A stretch of DNA of 15,466 bases, from assembly GCA_002938045.1 (NCBI GenBank), contig PTLJ01000011.1, positions 1 to 15,466 on the forward strand. The letters run 5' to 3'. Each line of letters starts with the position of its first letter. Within the stretch, counting starts at the first letter, position 1. A model generated the notes under the pieces. It was not told the DNA's origin and did not search any database. It worked only from the letters and a program-made list of their open reading frames with translations. The position numbers and the translations under genes were made by a program. The stretch is from Alphaproteobacteria bacterium MarineAlpha3_Bin4 (lineage in GTDB: Bacteria; Pseudomonadota; Alphaproteobacteria; Rhodospirillales; Casp-alpha2). Below, piece after piece: positions 13,452-15,466 of the stretch.

Positions 13452-14456
13452 ATGCCATTTGCCGTCACAACGCCTGCGCCCGCTGAGATCGAAAAATCGG
13501 GAAGCAACCTTGAACGATTATTGGCGGCTGGCCACTTTGCCGTGACTGGTGAATTAGGTCCGCCAAAAAGCATAGATACCGACTTTGTTGAAAAGAAGAT
13601 CTGCTTGCTCAAAGGTTACGTGGATGCTGCCAACGTCACGGACAATCAGACGGGCTTTGTGCGGCTGAGTAGTATTGGGACCGGCATCCTATTGGCACAG
13701 GCCGGCTTGGAACCGGTGATTCAGATGACTTGCCGCGACCGCAATAGACTGGCTATTCAGAGTGACCTAATGGGTGCTTACGTTCACGGCATCCAAAATG
13801 TGTTATGCCTTTCCGGAGACCACCAATCCTTCGGCAACCATCCAGGCGCAAAGAACGTACATGATATCGATTCTATGCAGTTGATCCGTATGGTCCAAGA
13901 AATGCGTGACAAGAGTGTGTTCCAGTGTGGCGATGAAATTAAAGGCGGTGGCCCCCGACTCTTTATTGGTACTGCCGCCAGCCCGTTTGCTTCTCCTGTC
14001 GGAATGCGGCCCTTTCGCCTAGCTAAGAAAGTCGTCGCTGGTGCAGATTTTGCTCAGACCCAGATGATTTTTGATATGAAGCGGTTCCGTGAATACATGA
14101 AGAAAGTTGTCGATATGGGGCTTCACGAAAAAATTTTCATCCTAGCTGGCGTCGGACCACTGAAGAGCACGCCTATGGCTCGTTTTCTAAATGAAAAAGT
14201 TCCTGGGATCGAAGTGCCTGATGAATGCCTGAAACGTATGGAAGGGGCCGTAAAGGGTATTGATACTGACAACAAGGACGAACTTCGCGACGCTTGGCGC
14301 GCTGAAGGCATAAAGATGTGCATCGAGCATATCCAGGAAGCTCGCGAAATTGAAGGCGTGGCTGGTGTCCACATAATGGCTATTCAATGGGAAGCGGCAA
14401 TAAAGACGATTGTCGATGGATGCGGCCTATATCCTCGCCCTTCTGTTTCTGTCTAA
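13452..14456 (+). CDS. metF: Methylenetetrahydrofolate reductase, MetF family
   Basis: This 334-aa cytoplasmic FAD enzyme interconverts methyl-THF and methylene-THF. The TIM-barrel markers are visible: GELGPP with Glu34 (the catalytic Glu position), NVTDNQTG at 61-68, QMTCRDRNR at 91-99, LCLSGDHQ with Asp123 (the Asp120 position of E. coli MetF), GTAASPFASP at 173-182, GADFAQTQMIFD at 197-208 and GVHIMAIQW at 305-313. The N-terminal half is close to the acetogen MetF style that needs MetV, instead of an NADH-using E. coli type; this is judged from context, not from a diagnostic residue. In a demethylating cell it would run in the oxidative direction. No good ribosome site precedes the ATG, so leader structure or coupling may matter. 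Confidence 0.9.
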   Translation: MPFAVTTPAPAEIEKSGSNLERLLAAGHFAVTGELGPPKSIDTDFVEKKICLLKGYVDAANVTDNQTGFVRLSSIGTGILLAQAGLEPVIQMTCRDRNRLAIQSDLMGAYVHGIQNVLCLSGDHQSFGNHPGAKNVHDIDSMQLIRMVQEMRDKSVFQCGDEIKGGGPRLFIGTAASPFASPVGMRPFRLAKKVVAGADFAQTQMIFDMKRFREYMKKVVDMGLHEKIFILAGVGPLKSTPMARFLNEKVPGIEVPDECLKRMEGAVKGIDTDNKDELRDAWRAEGIKMCIEHIQEAREIEGVAGVHIMAIQWEAAIKTIVDGCGLYPRPSVSV

Positions 14457-14695
14457 AATGCCTATCGTATTTTCTCCGCCAGTGTTCCACCTTTACGCAA
14501 TCACCTTTGATGGCACGCTACGAGCTTTCTACTTGGTTCGGAAATTGAAGTAGGAACGAGACCTCCGCCAGGTCAAGCCTATCATGATACTCGACCAATT
14601 CAGGCTTCTATAAAACTCTCGGCACTTTCCCAGATAACGCCATAAGTATTTATGGGGGATAGCATGAACGCTAGTTCTTCCTTGGTCGCTGAGAG
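14457..14695. other. Convergent intergenic region between metF and the DMT transporter
   Basis: This stretch of 239 bp has no convincing gene. A short dyad, CTACTT (14529-14534) with AAGTAG (14548-14553), is the only inverted repeat I noticed. It lacks a T run, so it is not a clear terminator. Confidence 0.4.
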
Positions 14696-15466
14696 TTAGT
14701 TCTGGAGGGCTATTAGCATCACCCCACATGTGACGACGGTGGCGGCCAGGACACGTTGCCGCCCAAACGGCTCTCGCAACAATCGTGAGCCAATCAAGGC
14801 AGCGATAATGACACTAGTCTCGCGTATCGCCGACACATGGGCCATGGCGCCGAGAGTGAGTGCCCAGATGGCAAGACCATAGGCACCGAGATTGAGACCG
14901 CCGCCAAGCACCGGCAACCGCCAGTTGGTACGGAGGAATACGAACGCCTGGCTGCGCCGCCTTGCTAGCGCGATGATAACGATGGGGATCGGGTTGAGGA
15001 TGAAGAGCCAGCCAATATAGCCGGCGGGGCTCCCCGACAACCTCACTCCTATACCGTCTATGATGGTGTAGGTGGCAATCATCAGGCCGGTTAGCAGGGA
15101 GAAGGCCACCGCGCGCCGTTCCCCGCTGAGGTGGACGTCGGCGCTCCAGACCAGGCTTATGATGCCGCCGGAAATGACGATAACTCCCGTCAGTTCCATG
15201 ACATCCAAGTGCTCGCCAGCAAACCAGAAAGCACCCGCGGCAACCAGTAACGGCGCCGACCCACGTGCCACTGGATAGACCAACGACAAATTGCCGAAAC
15301 GATAAGCCTCGATCAAAAACAAAAAATAGACGTTGTTGAGCAGTGCCGACAGCAAGATGTATGGCCAACTTTCTTGGGTCGGCGCGGGACCAAGAAGAAG
15401 CAGCAGCGGTGCCAGGATGCCGGTCGTGGCGATCATCACCGCCATGGTCATCAGACGGTCGGTATC
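14696..15466 (-). CDS. EamA/DMT-family membrane transporter, N terminus beyond the window
   Basis: This inner-membrane drug/metabolite transporter family member is read leftwards. The frame stays open to the window edge (D-T-D-R-L before the first internal Met), so the ATG at 15451 is probably not the real start and about 30-40 residues are missing. Two EamA repeats are visible. The first ends at about residue 105 from that Met (GVIVISGGIISLVWS). The second runs from AVAFSLLTGL to the C terminus, with the typical end ETSVIIAALIGSRLLREPFGRQR. About nine hydrophobic segments remain, consistent with a ten-helix family. Known members export or import amino acids, nucleotides or other metabolites, and specificity cannot be read. 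It is convergent with metF and may be unrelated to the C1 cluster. Confidence 0.88.
   Translation of the reverse strand, partial: DTDRLMTMAVMIATTGILAPLLLLLGPAPTQESWPYILLSALLNNVYFLFLIEAYRFGNLSLVYPVARGSAPLLVAAGAFWFAGEHLDVMELTGVIVISGGIISLVWSADVHLSGERRAVAFSLLTGLMIATYTIIDGIGVRLSGSPAGYIGWLFILNPIPIVIIALARRRSQAFVFLRTNWRLPVLGGGLNLGAYGLAIWALTLGAMAHVSAIRETSVIIAALIGSRLLREPFGRQRVLAATVVTCGVMLIALQN

Noticed and set aside
1..15466. CRISPR arrays, tRNA or rRNA genes, insertion sequences
   Set aside because: No regularly spaced repeats, no cloverleaf-like sequence and no transposase were seen in either strand.

Overview
The window is bacterial and most likely from an alphaproteobacterium. That assignment rests on gene content, base composition and codon style, not on a marker gene. 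Its core is a corrinoid-dependent demethylation system. It resembles the chloromethane (cmu) type of aerobic methylotrophs in having a methyltransferase fused to its corrinoid protein, and it resembles acetogens in its accessory proteins.

Layout from left to right. (1) 1-1273, minus strand: phnC and the 5' end of phnD, a phosphonate-type ABC uptake system, preceded by a promoter with a 26-bp tandem repeat. (2) 1274-1920: a gene-poor stretch containing a decayed second copy of part of phnC. (3) 1921-2364, plus strand: a small unassigned protein, possibly winged-helix. (4) 2434-6159, minus strand: a likely operon of a stand-alone MetH-type reactivation domain, a pterin-dependent methyltransferase (DHPS/AcsE fold) and a RACo-type 2Fe-2S/ASKHA reductive activator. 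(5) 6270-8316, plus strand: a divergent two-gene unit, a DprA/Smf-like protein and a HAD hydrolase, with no evident link to C1 metabolism. (6) 8789-10669, plus strand: the CmuA-like fusion of a UroD-family methyltransferase and a corrinoid protein. (7) 10714-11814, minus strand: an iron-sulfur protein joining an oxygenase-reductase-type 2Fe-2S domain, two 4Fe-4S motifs and an MvhD domain. (8) 12334-14456, plus strand: metV and metF. (9) 14696-15466, minus strand: the C-terminal part of an EamA/DMT transporter, cut by the window edge.

Proposed working (inference). The UroD domain of the 626-aa fusion demethylates an unknown substrate onto Co(I) in its own C-terminal domain. The DHPS-fold enzyme moves the methyl group to tetrahydrofolate. 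MetF with MetV oxidises methyl-THF to methylene-THF and passes electrons to the MvhD/ferredoxin fusion. The RACo-type protein, and perhaps the MetH-type domain, return oxidised Co(II) to the active state. The substrate cannot be read from sequence. The neighbouring phosphonate-type importer and DMT transporter are only circumstantial hints.

The observations most worth following are the MvhD fusion to a dioxygenase-reductase-type ferredoxin, the unusual position of His-x-Cys in the UroD domain, the pairing of two corrinoid reactivation protein types, the DprA-like/HAD cassette inside the cluster, the phnC relic, and structured leader regions before the CmuA-like gene and before metF.
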